Shown: piece by piece, positions 23,975-34,400 of the stretch
Layout of the letters: every line of letters begins with the position of its first letter
Position numbering within the stretch: position 1 is the first letter of the stretch
Origin: Methanothermococcus okinawensis IH1
Lineage (GTDB): Archaea > AGJL01 > Methanococci > Methanococcales > Methanococcaceae
Assembly (NCBI RefSeq): GCF_000179575.2
Contig: NC_015636.1
Location: 372,001-436,000 of the forward strand
DNA: 64,000 nt
Direction of reading: 5' to 3'
The notes under the pieces: generated by a model
Seen by the model: only the letters and a program-made list of their open reading frames with translations
Databases searched by the model: none
Told to the model about the DNA's origin: nothing
Position numbers and translations under genes: made by a program

Positions 23975-24733
23975 ATGCTTTATATCGTTGGAATAGGGCC
24001 CGGCAATGAAGATTTTTTTACAAAAGAGGCAGAATCTATTTTAAATAATGTTGATTTAATTGTCTGCTATAAAGGTTATGAAAAATTTATAAAAAGATTT
24101 AATAAGCCAATTTACACATCAGGTATGAGAAAAGAAATTGATAGAACGATTTATGCACTAAATGAAGCAAAGGATAAAGATGTAGCACTTGTATCAAGTG
24201 GAGACGCCACCATCTATGGTATGGCATCATTAGCCTATGAGCTCAGGCAAAAAAATAACATCAATGTTCCCATAAAAGTGATAGGTGGTTTAACATCTGC
24301 AAGCATATGCTCTGCAATATTGGGAGCTCCGTTAAATCATGATTTTTGTGTAATTAGTTTGAGTGATTTACTTACACCATTGGACGTCATCCTAAATAGA
24401 GTTAAATGTGCATTGGAAGGAGATTTTGTTATTGCAGTATATAATCCATTAAGTAAATCAAGAAAAGAACCATTTTTAAAGACTATTGATATTATTAAAA
24501 ATTATGCCGATGAGAGAAAAATAAATTATATTATTGGAATTGTTAAAAATGCTGGAAGAGATTCAGAAGAATATAAATTAACTACAATAAATGATTTAAT
24601 AAATAATTTGGATGAGCATATGTCATACATTGATATGAATACAACATTAATAGTTGGAAATTCAAACACAAAAATAGTAGATAATAAAATGATTACTCCA
24701 AGGGGCTATTTGAATAAATATTTAAAAGATTAA
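23975..24733 (+). CDS. cobJ: (Cobalt-)precorrin-3 C17-methyltransferase
   Basis: A 252-residue protein. It has LYIVGIGPGNEDFF (the GxGPG SAM motif at residues 2-15), VALVSSGDATIYGMA and FVIAVYNPLSKSRKEP, all typical of CbiH/CobJ in cobamide synthesis, here the anaerobic route. It adds a SAM methyl at C17 with ring contraction. It lies alone immediately right of the integrated element. Its last codons (NKYLKD and stop) are within a 39 bp sequence repeated just downstream. Confidence 0.92.
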   Translation: MLYIVGIGPGNEDFFTKEAESILNNVDLIVCYKGYEKFIKRFNKPIYTSGMRKEIDRTIYALNEAKDKDVALVSSGDATIYGMASLAYELRQKNNINVPIKVIGGLTSASICSAILGAPLNHDFCVISLSDLLTPLDVILNRVKCALEGDFVIAVYNPLSKSRKEPFLKTIDIIKNYADERKINYIIGIVKNAGRDSEEYKLTTINDLINNLDEHMSYIDMNTTLIVGNSNTKIVDNKMITPRGYLNKYLKD

Positions 24734-24821
24734 AAATATTTTAAATATCACCAGAAGGTATTTTTCCTTTTCCATTTGAAGTATTTGAATAAATATTTAA
24801 AAGATTAAAAATATTTTAAAT
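24708..24821 (+). repeat. Direct repeat of the cobJ 3' end
   Basis: The 39 or so bases from TATTTGAATAAATATTTAAA to ...AAATATTTTAAAT occur at 24708-24746 and again at about 24782-24821. The first copy contains the cobJ stop codon. The copies are about 75 bp apart, so this is a local duplication of the gene end. Confidence 0.7.
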
Positions 24822-24884
24822 TATACGGTTAATGATTTTAATTTTATTATTATTTTTTATTTTAATTATTAGTTTTATTTTAGG

Positions 24885-24997
24885 GCGGGTCATTTTGTAT
24901 ATTCTTTAAATATCAACACTAAATATTAAAACAAATTTAATCATTTCCATATAAATGAAAATTAAAAAGTTAATGGAAATGAATTATTATGACCCAC
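24885..24997. mobile_element. 113 bp MITE-like repeat, copy 1
   Basis: The ends are GCGGGTCAT and ATGACCCAC (8 of 9 bases inverted). It is 113 bp long, the same length as the copy at 39290-39402, with about 8 differences. It holds an internal inverted repeat CATTTCCAT/ATGGAAATG and no coding frame. No target duplication is obvious. Confidence 0.7.
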
Positions 24998-26432
24998 ACT
25001 ATTTTTATTTTATTTATCTAATTCTAATTCTTTTAACAACAGTCCAGTTATTTTCATCAATTACATGAACTTCTCTTTTGAAAATGTATATACATAGTTA
25101 TTGATATACAAAGACCTTAAAACATCTAATTTATGTTTATCATCTTTTTTCATCGTTATTTTATTATCTTCTATTTTAAACATATATGCATGAGCTCCCA
25201 CAGGTATTACCATTATATGCTTATCTTTATCCCACAAAAATGCATGATGGTTATAAAGGGCAGAAGACCAATATTCTAGAAGTTTGTATTTATCCAACTC
25301 TTTTGGATTATTGTAATCGCTCACATCATATAGCGAGATTTTTAATTTATTATCCTCGTCTTTTCCTATGCCTATAAATTTATTATTTCCTATTGGATGC
25401 AAATATGTAGAATACCCAGGAATTTTTAATTCTCCAAGTAATTTTGGATTTTCTGGGTCTTTTAAGTCTATTACAAGTAAAGGGTCAGTTTCTTTATATG
25501 TAACGATATATACCTTATCTCCATAAACCTAACTGCATATATTCGCTCCCCTTTTTCAATATTGGTAAGTTTTCCCTTTATATTTAGTTCATTATCAAGA
25601 ATATAGATATTGTTAGTAGTTCTATCTCTAAATTTCCAATAGTTTCCTATTGTTGTAGCCACCCTTAAATTGCCGTTGTATTCGTCCATTGCAAATTGAT
25701 TTATCAATCTTCCAGGAACGCTTCCACTTTTAACTTCAAAGGTATTTATGTTTATTTTCATTATTCCTGTTTTTTCAATTCTTCCCAGTGTTCTTCGAGA
25801 TATAACTCATAATCATTATTTATTCTATTCACTAAATTTAGTCTATCTTCATTTGAAAGGGTTTTTAAATAACGCTCCAATATTATTCTAATCTCAACAG
25901 ATTTTGCTTCATCACCAAATATTTTTGAATCTAAAACCTCGTTGATTAAATTGGAAGTATTTTCTGGAAAATACTTATTTGAGTTTTCCTTTAAGAAGTT
26001 AATAAAAAATTTATTTTCATTAGGTCTTAGGTGATATGTGAAATAAATATTTTTTGACATATGTGTGGTGGTTTCATAAGTGCCTGCTGTAGCTATGGTA
26101 TGTGCAATATTGCCGCTATTTATATCGATTGATGATATTATATAGGTTCTATCGAAATTGTTCAATAATGTATCTGGTATTATTGGAATGTAATAGTTAT
26201 TGTAATTTATTTTTACATCATTCCAAATAATTGGATAATTTACAGTCAAATTTTGTATAATTAAATATAATTTTCCATTATAAACCCTAGACTCCACATA
26301 AAAACCATTTAAATCCTTTTCCCATTTTAATATTGGATTTTTTGGATTAGATACATTGTAATTCAGTATTTTATTATACTTATTGTCGATTATTATTAAA
26401 TTGTTGTTGTATAAATATAACTGACAGTGTGA

Positions 26433-27577
26433 TTACGGTATTCCTCTCTTTATTAGTTCTTTACTACACGATTTAACCACTTCATAAAATGATAAACCAT
26501 ATTTATGGCTTAAATATTCTATGCAATTTGAAACTATTGCTAAAAATCTAATAAACCCTATATTACTATTTTTAGATGTTAAATAGTTCCCTTCAATTTT
26601 TAAAACTGATTTATCCCTTTGATGCTTTTCTTCTATCATAGGTCTCTTGATATATTCCCCTATTATATTTTCTGCCTTCTTTTTATGGTCTATACATACC
26701 AAATACTTGGGTTCCTCCTGGTTTCGAAGCGAATCTGAAAGATTCGCTGACTTACAAAAACCCCTTGGGTTTTTGTTAAGTTTCATTAGCACTGCAACGA
26801 TTTTAACCCTACCTACATTAGGGATATTAACCACTTTATGATATAGTTTAACTTCTGTTTCGTTAATTGTCCTTAATTTAAACTTATTTTCTTCCAAATC
26901 CTTCTTAAATAGTTTTTCTATTTGGACTTTCTTACCAAAATACTCAACTATGATGTTTTTCTTAATTTTCCCAATGTAACATAGACCCAATTTCTTAGAC
27001 TCCTTCATAACATCCTTTGTAGTTATAAAAGCGTCTCCTATTACCGTCCTGATATCGGTGTTGGATAAGAACCCAAGAATATCTATAAATATATTTGTAG
27101 ATTTTTTGTTTAAAGGTTTTGTTGTAGTATAAATTGAGTATATCCCTTTTTATTATGATAAATACAGCAATTTATTTGTTCTTGATATAATTTTCTATGT
27201 TCTTCGATGTAATTATATCTAATAATACATCCATAAACCTTTTCACTCCATCTCCTTATGAATGTTGAATCAATTATTGCAGTGAATTTAAACCTTTTAT
27301 CATTCAAGATATCGGGAAGGCTTGCTAATTGGTTATATACGCAAATCTCATTTTTTGATAGTTTTTGAATGTTTTTGATGATGGTAGTTCTGTGGATTTT
27401 TGAAATACTCTCTGAAAATGCTTTAATGGTCTTTATTGGGGTTAGCACTCTAACCTGTGCAAACCTGGATAACTCATCTGAACAGTTAAATCCTAAACTA
27501 TTTATAGAATTAGTGAGTACATTATTAAGTGTTTCTAACCTGTTATCACTAAACTTTTTTATTTGAGTATATTGCTT
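26433..27577 (-). pseudogene. IS4-like DDE transposase, frameshifted
   Basis: The open frame from 27577 has no good start codon above GTG 27448. AIIDSTFIRRW holds the first Asp, TVIGDAFITT the second, and YIKRPMIEEKHQRDK fits the Y(2)R(3)E(6)K signature of IS4-type transposases. A frame break at the T5 run 27147-27151 (AAAAAGGG on the coding strand) needs one more base, or a -1 ribosomal slip at AAA AAG. An in-frame hairpin insertion (26723-26780) adds about 20 residues between the second Asp and the YREK motif. Probably inactive. Confidence 0.75.
26723..26780. repeat. Modular hairpin element inserted in the transposase frame
   Basis: GCGAATC/GATTCGC and ACAAAAACCC/GGGTTTTTGT hairpins joined by CTGACTT. 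The stems and linker match 6159-6218 while the loops differ. The reading frame stays open through it, giving NKNPRGFCKSANLSDSLRN in the transposase. This resembles the palindromic elements known to sit within Rickettsia genes. Confidence 0.75.
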
Positions 27578-28306
27578 TTAACTATTTTTATTTTTTGATG
27601 TTAAGGTTGATATCGTTAAATCACACTATCAGAAATATAAATTTCCTCCATGTGAAATATTTTTAATAATATCTGCTGATTCTGGTGGAAGGGCATTTAA
27701 TATATATGATTCTCTACTTCCATAGGATAATAATATTTGGTGCTGTATCTTACAATAGGATATCTTTCTGGTGAATAATAGATATAATTTCCATTGGTTT
27801 TTACTATATCTGCCTCATCTATGCCTTTTACCTGCACATTGGTTTCAGAATATCTATTCGCACTATTGGAATTTGAAATAGCCTCTGTTGTAGATAAAGC
27901 TTTTATTTCTCCTCTCGATGAAGTGCTAAAACCACCAATCATATTTGGATATCCATAACTATAACTATGGTCTGTTGATTTATTAATAAATTCCTTAAAT
28001 GTGGTTTCATTTGCTGGAACCATCTTAAATTCGCTATTAATTGTAGTATTATTCATTGCATTTCCGTTTTCATTATTACTATTGTATACACACACCCACA
28101 AAATACTACTAAGCATATAAATATACCAATTAAAATAGGGGCTCCCTTCATAACACCACCAAATATTTATTGATATAAATTTAAGTTAATCCCACCACCA
28201 TATGCATACAATATATAGTATAAAGTATTATAAATAAATAAGTCTTATAAATAACTATTATTAACCTTATTATTACTAAATTATTACTAAATCTTATTAT
28301 TATTAA

Positions 28307-29266
<960 letters not shown>

Positions 29267-29313
29267 TATATCTTTTATATGTTCATTTAATTAATTTTAT
29301 TATTTCTATTCCT

Positions 29314-30054
29314 TTAAAGCATACCTAAATATTTGTGCATCTGTGAGGTGCAAATTACATTGTCTTTTAGATGAGCTCCGCACAATTCCATAATATCTAA
29401 TAACTTCTTATTGGTAGGTGTGGTTTTTATATTTAAACATGAGCTCACTGGTTGTATGCATAGCATAATATCCCCAATATCCGATAAATCCTTTGCAATA
29501 TTTTCTACAACCTTTGGATTTGTATTTCCCATGATTACTACCTTTGCATATACATCAGAACCTAAATCATACAATTTTTTTATAGATTTTAACTCGTTTT
29601 TATAAAGTTTAGTATAAGTTTCAATATCCATATTAACAAAATGTTCTAAAAGCTTTATATCTATTGAAGCATAGTCAAAAAAGGTTATTCTATCTGGATA
29701 CATACCGTTGCTTTCCAAATGAGTTTTATAACCTAAATTATGAAGGATTTTGGAATATTCTTTTATTTTATCTGCATATAACAAAGGTTCTCCCCCTGTA
29801 AATGATATTGCAAACAAATCAGGGGTTTTTAATTTGTTTATAACATCGATTAATTTATCATTATCATTTATATCGTCATATTCCTTAAACTCCCCACTTC
29901 CGGGAATCTCTTCAACCCTACATATCAGGTTATCTTTTACATGTTCATCACAATATATACAGTTCAGAGGGCATCCCTTAAATCTAACAAAAATATATCT
30001 TCTTCCAATAAACTTTCCTTCCCCCATTATAGATGAAAATATCTCACTAATCAA
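29314..30054 (-). CDS. queE: 7-carboxy-7-deazaguanine synthase homologue (radical SAM)
   Basis: A 246-residue protein. IFSSIMGEGKFIGRRYIFVR and CPLNCIYCD (CxxxCxxC for the 4Fe-4S cluster) fit QueE, as does FTGGEPLLY (SAM-binding GGE). QueE makes the deazaguanine ring for archaeosine in tRNA. The length is near the family norm. The ribosome binding site is AGCGGTGATTTTTTG, so the true start may be TTG just upstream of ATG 30054. Monocistronic and convergent with thrB. Confidence 0.88.
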   Translation of the reverse strand: MISEIFSSIMGEGKFIGRRYIFVRFKGCPLNCIYCDEHVKDNLICRVEEIPGSGEFKEYDDINDNDKLIDVINKLKTPDLFAISFTGGEPLLYADKIKEYSKILHNLGYKTHLESNGMYPDRITFFDYASIDIKLLEHFVNMDIETYTKLYKNELKSIKKLYDLGSDVYAKVVIMGNTNPKVVENIAKDLSDIGDIMLCIQPVSSCLNIKTTPTNKKLLDIMELCGAHLKDNVICTSQMHKYLGML

Positions 30055-30308
30055 AAAATCACCGCTTATATTTTAAATTTCTTAAAATTAACTTTTCAAA
30101 ATATATATTATTATATTATTATGCTAATTTGGATATTTTTTATATTATTTTTTTATAGTTTATAACATAGTATTAATTTCAATAGATGGCATATATATTA
30201 TTGTTTTAAATAATGAACAATAGATATATTTATATACTATAAAAACAAGTTATACTTAACCATAAATATGGTGAATAAATAAATATATTTTTAACTTAGG
30301 TGAATAAA

Positions 30309-30524
30309 ATGGTTTTTGGCGAATACAGACAAAATGAAAGAAATGTTCCTGTTGTTGAAGGAAAAGAATATGATGTAACAATTGAAGATGTAGGAAGAGG
30401 GGGTGACGGAATAGCAAGAATCGAAGGATTCGTTATTTTCGTCCCTAACACTACAAAAGGAGAAACACTCACAGTTAAAATCACATCAGTAAAACAAAAA
30501 TTTGCTTTTGCTGAAAGATTATAA
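30309..30524 (+). CDS. TRAM domain protein (RNA-binding)
   Basis: A 71-residue protein from ATG 30309, with AGGTGAATAAA upstream (so the GTG at 30300 is part of the binding-site region). It is essentially one TRAM domain: EGKEYDVTIEDVGRGGDGIA and GFVIFVPNTTKGETLTVKIT. Stand-alone TRAM proteins of methanogens act as RNA chaperones in a cold-shock-like role. Monocistronic. Confidence 0.92.
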   Translation: MVFGEYRQNERNVPVVEGKEYDVTIEDVGRGGDGIARIEGFVIFVPNTTKGETLTVKITSVKQKFAFAERL

Positions 30525-30645
30525 TTCTCTTATTCTATTTTTTATTTTTTTATTATTTAATCGATATATCTAAATTAATAACTTATAGCTGCAAACATAA
30601 ATTATATAATATCAAAAAACTTAATAATTATAAAATATAAAATAA

Positions 30646-30705
30646 GGCATCAGTTTTTTATAATTTTCTCATCATTATCAGCCGGGGATAACATCATCAT
30701 CTGCC
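30646..30705 (-). ncRNA. C/D box sRNA with guide matching the 23S peptidyl-transferase centre
   Basis: Minus strand: stem GGCA/TGCC, box C ATGATGA (30700-30694), a 12 nt guide TGTTATCCCCGG, D' CTGA (30681-30678), C' ATGATGA (30675-30669), an AT-rich D guide and D CTGA (30653-30650). All four boxes are canonical. The D' guide is the perfect complement of CCGGGGAUAACA, a near-universal stretch of domain V of 23S rRNA. It would direct 2'-O-methylation of the third base of GGG (rule: fifth pair from D'). Confidence 0.8.
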
Positions 30706-30762
30706 TTTTTATTAAAGTATATCTTTATAATATAAAATCTATTATATTAAATATTAATTAAA

Positions 30763-31293
30763 TTAATTTGGAATATAGTTATCAAGAACATTTAGAATAT
30801 CTTTTACCAATTTTCTTTCACTAACTGAATCAATTTCACCATTTGAACTAACAACAATATATAGTTTAACATTATTTTTAACAATAGGTATTATATATCT
30901 ATGTCCATCTTCGCATTTAATAGCTACTTTTAATAAATTACTATTTAGTGATTTATCGATATTTTGAAATAATGCACTGTATTGAGCAGAGTCCTCATCG
31001 GGGTCTTTAAGTGTAGATATAATAGGCAAACCTTCCTCATTAGCTATGGTTATATCCGATACATTATTTTCAAAAGCTATTTCCATTAAATCATATTTGT
31101 CAGATAATTTTTTATTATTAAAATCCACAGTATGTTTTTTTAGTTCAAGCAAACCGTTTATAATTTCATTTTCAAGTTCTTCTTTTTGTTTAGATTCCTG
31201 CTTATATTTTTCCACCTTATTTAATTCCCAGACTAAAAACGTAGTGGTAAATCCTAAAATTAATGCCACGATAAATATATATATGAGTTCCAT
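30763..31293 (-). CDS. Membrane-anchored roadblock-like protein
   Basis: A 176-residue protein from ATG 31293 (GGTG upstream). One N-terminal transmembrane helix (about 2-22) is followed by a short coiled coil and a cytoplasmic domain with VSDITIANEEGLPIIST, the typical strand-turn of roadblock/LC7 domains. Such domains usually bind small GTPases. It directly follows the 31308-32543 gene (14 bp gap), so the two probably work together at the membrane. The roadblock call is by pattern only. Confidence 0.55.
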   Translation of the reverse strand: MELIYIFIVALILGFTTTFLVWELNKVEKYKQESKQKEELENEIINGLLELKKHTVDFNNKKLSDKYDLMEIAFENNVSDITIANEEGLPIISTLKDPDEDSAQYSALFQNIDKSLNSNLLKVAIKCEDGHRYIIPIVKNNVKLYIVVSSNGEIDSVSERKLVKDILNVLDNYIPN

Positions 31294-31307
31294 AAAATAC
31301 ACCGCCC

Positions 31308-32543
31308 TTACAGTAATTCAATAGATACTTTTGAATCCATATTTATAATATAATTGTTTAATATATTATATATCCCATCCTTTATATACTGCACATTCAC
31401 ATCCTTTTTAATAAGTCCAAATTTCTTTTTAGGTTTTAATTTAATTTTACAATTACAGATATATCCTTGATTGTATTCCACTGAAATATCTATTAAAAAA
31501 TCTTGAATGTCTTCTTGATTTTTTAAGAATTCTGAGATTTTCTCATTTATCTCGTTCTCAATATTTTTTAATTCATATGCATCGGGAACTACAACATTCT
31601 GAATAATATTATCTATTGTATCATCACTTGGTGCATTTATTCCCAGTTTTTTTAGAAGTTCTTCTTTATTTAAAGGTTCATTATCTTTTTCTTCATTATC
31701 CTTATTAGTAGGGCTTATTTCTTTCTTTTCAGATAATTTATATATAAACTCATCTAAATCTTCCCCATTTGACTCATTTTTATTTTCATCCTTTGAACTG
31801 TCTTCTTTTAATTTACTATGTGGATAATACTCTGTTAATATATTTATTTTTTCAATATTATACTCATATATATCTATAACCACATCTGAATCATTTAATA
31901 ATTCTTTAATAAAATCACATGCACAATTTCCAAATAATACTCCATTGTTATCCTCATAATAAGCTAAAATGGGCTCTTTGTTGTGGTATATTATATGAGC
32001 TCTTTTAAATTTACCATCACTATCTTTTTTAAATACATCCAATAATCTATAATCTTCTAAATATTCTTTGTATTCTTCACATCCTCCTGTTATTCCCATT
32101 TTTAAAGGTTTTCCAGAAGGGATATTTAATACTATTTTTTGATATTTGCATAATACATCTTTATCCATATCCCTAAATATTTTTTCTTCTACTTTTGGTT
32201 CTACTTTTGGTTCTGGTTTATTCAAAAACATTTCTTTAAACAAATCTTTCATAAGTTTTAATTTATCTAAATCATATTGATAAAGTTCTACAATGCAGTT
32301 ATTATTTTTTTTCATTTCTTCAATATATTCAATTGCCCTGTTTCCAAATAACTCGGTATTGTTATAGCTGTAATAATAACCCACAGGCATACTATTTTCC
32401 AAAAAAATATAACCCTCTTCAAAACCATAATCCCTTTTTATTGATAATCTTAGATATCCATTAAAATTCTGTAAGTTTTTAGTTAATTCTTCACAATTTT
32501 TACCCATTTTTACAAAGGTTCCTTCGATAATATTGGTACTCAT
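31308..32543 (-). CDS. Unknown protein with duplicated N-terminal domain (DUF2226-like)
   Basis: A 411-residue protein. Two N-terminal units share the pattern of a basic start, ...MPVGYYYSYNNTELFGNRAIEYIEEM (about 50-75) and ...EPILAYYEDNNGVLFGNCACDFIKEL (about 190-215), each followed by an 'ELYQYDLDKL'/'DIYEYNIEKI' strand. An acidic linker and a C-terminal alpha/beta domain follow. It may belong to the archaeal DUF2226 group; I am unsure. No enzyme motif is visible. It is the first gene of the pair with the roadblock-like protein. Confidence 0.5.
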   Translation of the reverse strand: MSTNIIEGTFVKMGKNCEELTKNLQNFNGYLRLSIKRDYGFEEGYIFLENSMPVGYYYSYNNTELFGNRAIEYIEEMKKNNNCIVELYQYDLDKLKLMKDLFKEMFLNKPEPKVEPKVEEKIFRDMDKDVLCKYQKIVLNIPSGKPLKMGITGGCEEYKEYLEDYRLLDVFKKDSDGKFKRAHIIYHNKEPILAYYEDNNGVLFGNCACDFIKELLNDSDVVIDIYEYNIEKINILTEYYPHSKLKEDSSKDENKNESNGEDLDEFIYKLSEKKEISPTNKDNEEKDNEPLNKEELLKKLGINAPSDDTIDNIIQNVVVPDAYELKNIENEINEKISEFLKNQEDIQDFLIDISVEYNQGYICNCKIKLKPKKKFGLIKKDVNVQYIKDGIYNILNNYIINMDSKVSIELL

Positions 32544-32654
32544 TTTAATCCCCTATTCTGCTAAAAATAAGATATTTAAAAAATATTTAAAAAAATTAAA
32601 ATGTATAAAATATATATCCAATTCAATTTAATAATAATTAATAATATTAACATC

Positions 32655-33434
32655 TCATTGAATATTTAACCTCTTGTATATATTATAACCTATCAACCCT
32701 GCAAATATTCCAGCACCAAAACCGTTATCCATATTTACTACTGCAAGTCCAGGAGTACAGGAGTGAAGCATTGTAAGAAGAGGAGTTTCTTTTATACCAT
32801 ATCCTGTTGAGGTTGGAACTCCAATAACTGGAACATCTACAAGAGATGATACTACCGAGGGCAGAGCTCCTTCCATTCCTGCAATTACAATTATGCAATA
32901 TACATCCTCATCTACCATTTTTTTTAAAGGCTTTGTAATTCTATGTATGCCTGCAATTCCAACATCATAAGCCGTTAAAACATCACATCCCATGATTTTT
33001 GCCGCTTCTTTTGCCTCTTCAGCCACAGGTATGTCAGATGTTCCTGCTGTAATTATTCCAATCTTTCCAATACTTTTTATTTTATAATTCTTTTTTGTAA
33101 GAGCTATTGTTTTTGCTATGTTATTAATTCCAATATTGTAATATTTATCGATATCTTTTATATTATTTAACGATTTCATTACTCCTTCAATATCATTTAC
33201 TCTTGTTGCAAGTGCTGTGCCATTATCTTCTGCAAGTTTAAAAAGAATATTTGCAATATCCTCTGTTTCTTTTCCTTTTCCATATACTACTTCTGGAACT
33301 CCTGTTCTATTTTTCCTGTTAAAATCCAAATTATATAGCTTCTCTACTTCATCAAGATAAAATAATTTTAATTTTTTTTCTGCTTCATTTAAACTTAATT
33401 CTCCATTTCTAAATTTTGTAAGAATCTCTCTCAT
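32655..33434 (-). CDS. larB: LarB-type nickel pincer cofactor biosynthesis protein
   Basis: A 259-residue protein from ATG 33434. The open frame extends further but GTGATATT fits this start. A helical N-terminus (GELSLNEAEKKL) is followed by GVPEVVYGKGK and a PurE-like core: GIITAGTSDIPVAEEA, AYDVGIAGIHRI, VIAGMEGALPSVVSSL and GVPTSTGYG. LarB carboxylates and hydrolyses nicotinate adenine dinucleotide to make the pyridinium precursor of the Ni-pincer cofactor of lactate racemase-like enzymes. No larC or larE lies in this window. Confidence 0.9.
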   Translation of the reverse strand: MREILTKFRNGELSLNEAEKKLKLFYLDEVEKLYNLDFNRKNRTGVPEVVYGKGKETEDIANILFKLAEDNGTALATRVNDIEGVMKSLNNIKDIDKYYNIGINNIAKTIALTKKNYKIKSIGKIGIITAGTSDIPVAEEAKEAAKIMGCDVLTAYDVGIAGIHRITKPLKKMVDEDVYCIIVIAGMEGALPSVVSSLVDVPVIGVPTSTGYGIKETPLLTMLHSCTPGLAVVNMDNGFGAGIFAGLIGYNIYKRLNIQ

Positions 33435-33531
33435 AATATCACATAATCTATAATATAACCATAAAACAATAACAATATAATAATATAATATTCTATGATA
33501 TGCAATAAATAAACTGCCAATACAAAAATAT

Positions 33532-34335
33532 TTAACACAAATCCTTAACTTTTTTCCATGGAATGTTATTTTTTTCAAAGAATTCAATATATCTTTTTCT
33601 GTCTTCACTGTTGAGACCTTTCCAATCAAATAATATATAATCAAATTTCTGTTTAGTGCATATTTGTTTAAGCATATTCTCAGAAATTTTGGCATATTTT
33701 GGAACAATATATCCTACATAACATTTATTTAACAATACCAATTTAGTGAATCTCGGGGCATAATGTCCTCCACCGAATCCAATAACTTTATCCAAATTTT
33801 CATAATTGCGACTTTTAATGGATATTATACTATCCATAACAGATTTTGCCATTATTTCCCCAGCTTTCTCAATTGCCCATTCTTTTTCGGAGCTCCCAAT
33901 TTCAACAAATACCGACGGGACATTTAAATCAGTAGGTCCATGATGAACAGCTTCAAAGGATATTTCAAAATTATTAAGCTCTTTCTCATTTAATTTGTGT
34001 TTATAAATATTTTTAAGCAAAATAGAATTTAAAACTGCATCACAGGGGCATACCTCTTCAATATTACCGCCATGTGAATTATCTTTGGTTAAATTTCCAG
34101 ATGTATGGACGGTAAATGTTGGTCTTTTGCTTTCACTTCTATGCCTTGATAGAAATATATAATAACTGTAATCATGATTATTAGGAATATCTTTTTGTGA
34201 GAGCTCGGTGAGATTTTTATCAGTTTCAAAAAAGTATATATCTTTTTCCAATTCCTGTAAATTTAATTTATTTAGATTGTTTTTGATATTCATTCCTGCC
34301 AAATCCTTTGTGGAGTATATCAATAGGTATTTCAT
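33532..34335 (-). CDS. dtdA: D-aminoacyl-tRNA deacylase, archaeal type (DTD2)
   Basis: A 267-residue protein from ATG 34335 (GTGATAAC upstream). [38 protein letters not shown] and [13 protein letters not shown] are the family hallmarks, with histidines that probably hold metal. It removes D-amino acids, and products of aldehyde damage, from tRNA. It lies upstream of larB on the same strand, 98 bp away. Confidence 0.92.
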   Translation of the reverse strand: MKYLLIYSTKDLAGMNIKNNLNKLNLQELEKDIYFFETDKNLTELSQKDIPNNHDYSYYIFLSRHRSESKRPTFTVHTSGNLTKDNSHGGNIEEVCPCDAVLNSILLKNIYKHKLNEKELNNFEISFEAVHHGPTDLNVPSVFVEIGSSEKEWAIEKAGEIMAKSVMDSIISIKSRNYENLDKVIGFGGGHYAPRFTKLVLLNKCYVGYIVPKYAKISENMLKQICTKQKFDYILFDWKGLNSEDRKRYIEFFEKNNIPWKKVKDLC

Positions 34336-34400
34336 GTTATCACAATTTTGCAATATATCTTTAATTTACTTACTATTAATATTTACATAGATATAGATAA

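Larger units (their letters stand above)
26421..27632 (-). mobile_element. IS element, 1212 bp, with 8 bp target duplication
   Basis: The terminal inverted repeats are CTGACAGTGTGATTA (left) and CTGATAGTGTGATTT (right, complement), with one internal mismatch. It is flanked by the direct repeat AAATATAA at 26413-26420 and 27633-27640, an exact 8 bp target duplication. Removing the IS and one repeat restores the surrounding beta-propeller gene. It encodes one DDE transposase with a YREK signature, so it belongs to the IS4-like superfamily; the exact family is not clear. Confidence 0.88.
25014..28151 (-). pseudogene. Beta-propeller domain protein, disrupted by an IS and frameshifts
   Basis: ATG 28151 (GGTGGTGTT upstream) starts a lipoprotein-like leader ending LVVFCGC. 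The conserved NVQVKGIDEADIVKTNG of the C-terminal beta-propeller protein family follows. The gene is cut by the IS at 26421-27632. Further frame breaks lie near 28090, 25770-25775 (T6), 25520 and 25075, each repaired by adding one base, after which VPGRLINQFAMDEYNGNLRV, YLHPIGNN and HVIDENNWTVVKRIRIR join in one frame. The product would be a secreted protein of unknown function. Confidence 0.8.

Noticed and set aside
27140-27155. Programmed -1 frameshift in the transposase at AAA AAG
   Set aside because: Possible in principle, but the similar one-base breaks elsewhere, the missing start codon and the hairpin insertion make decay or sequence error more likely.
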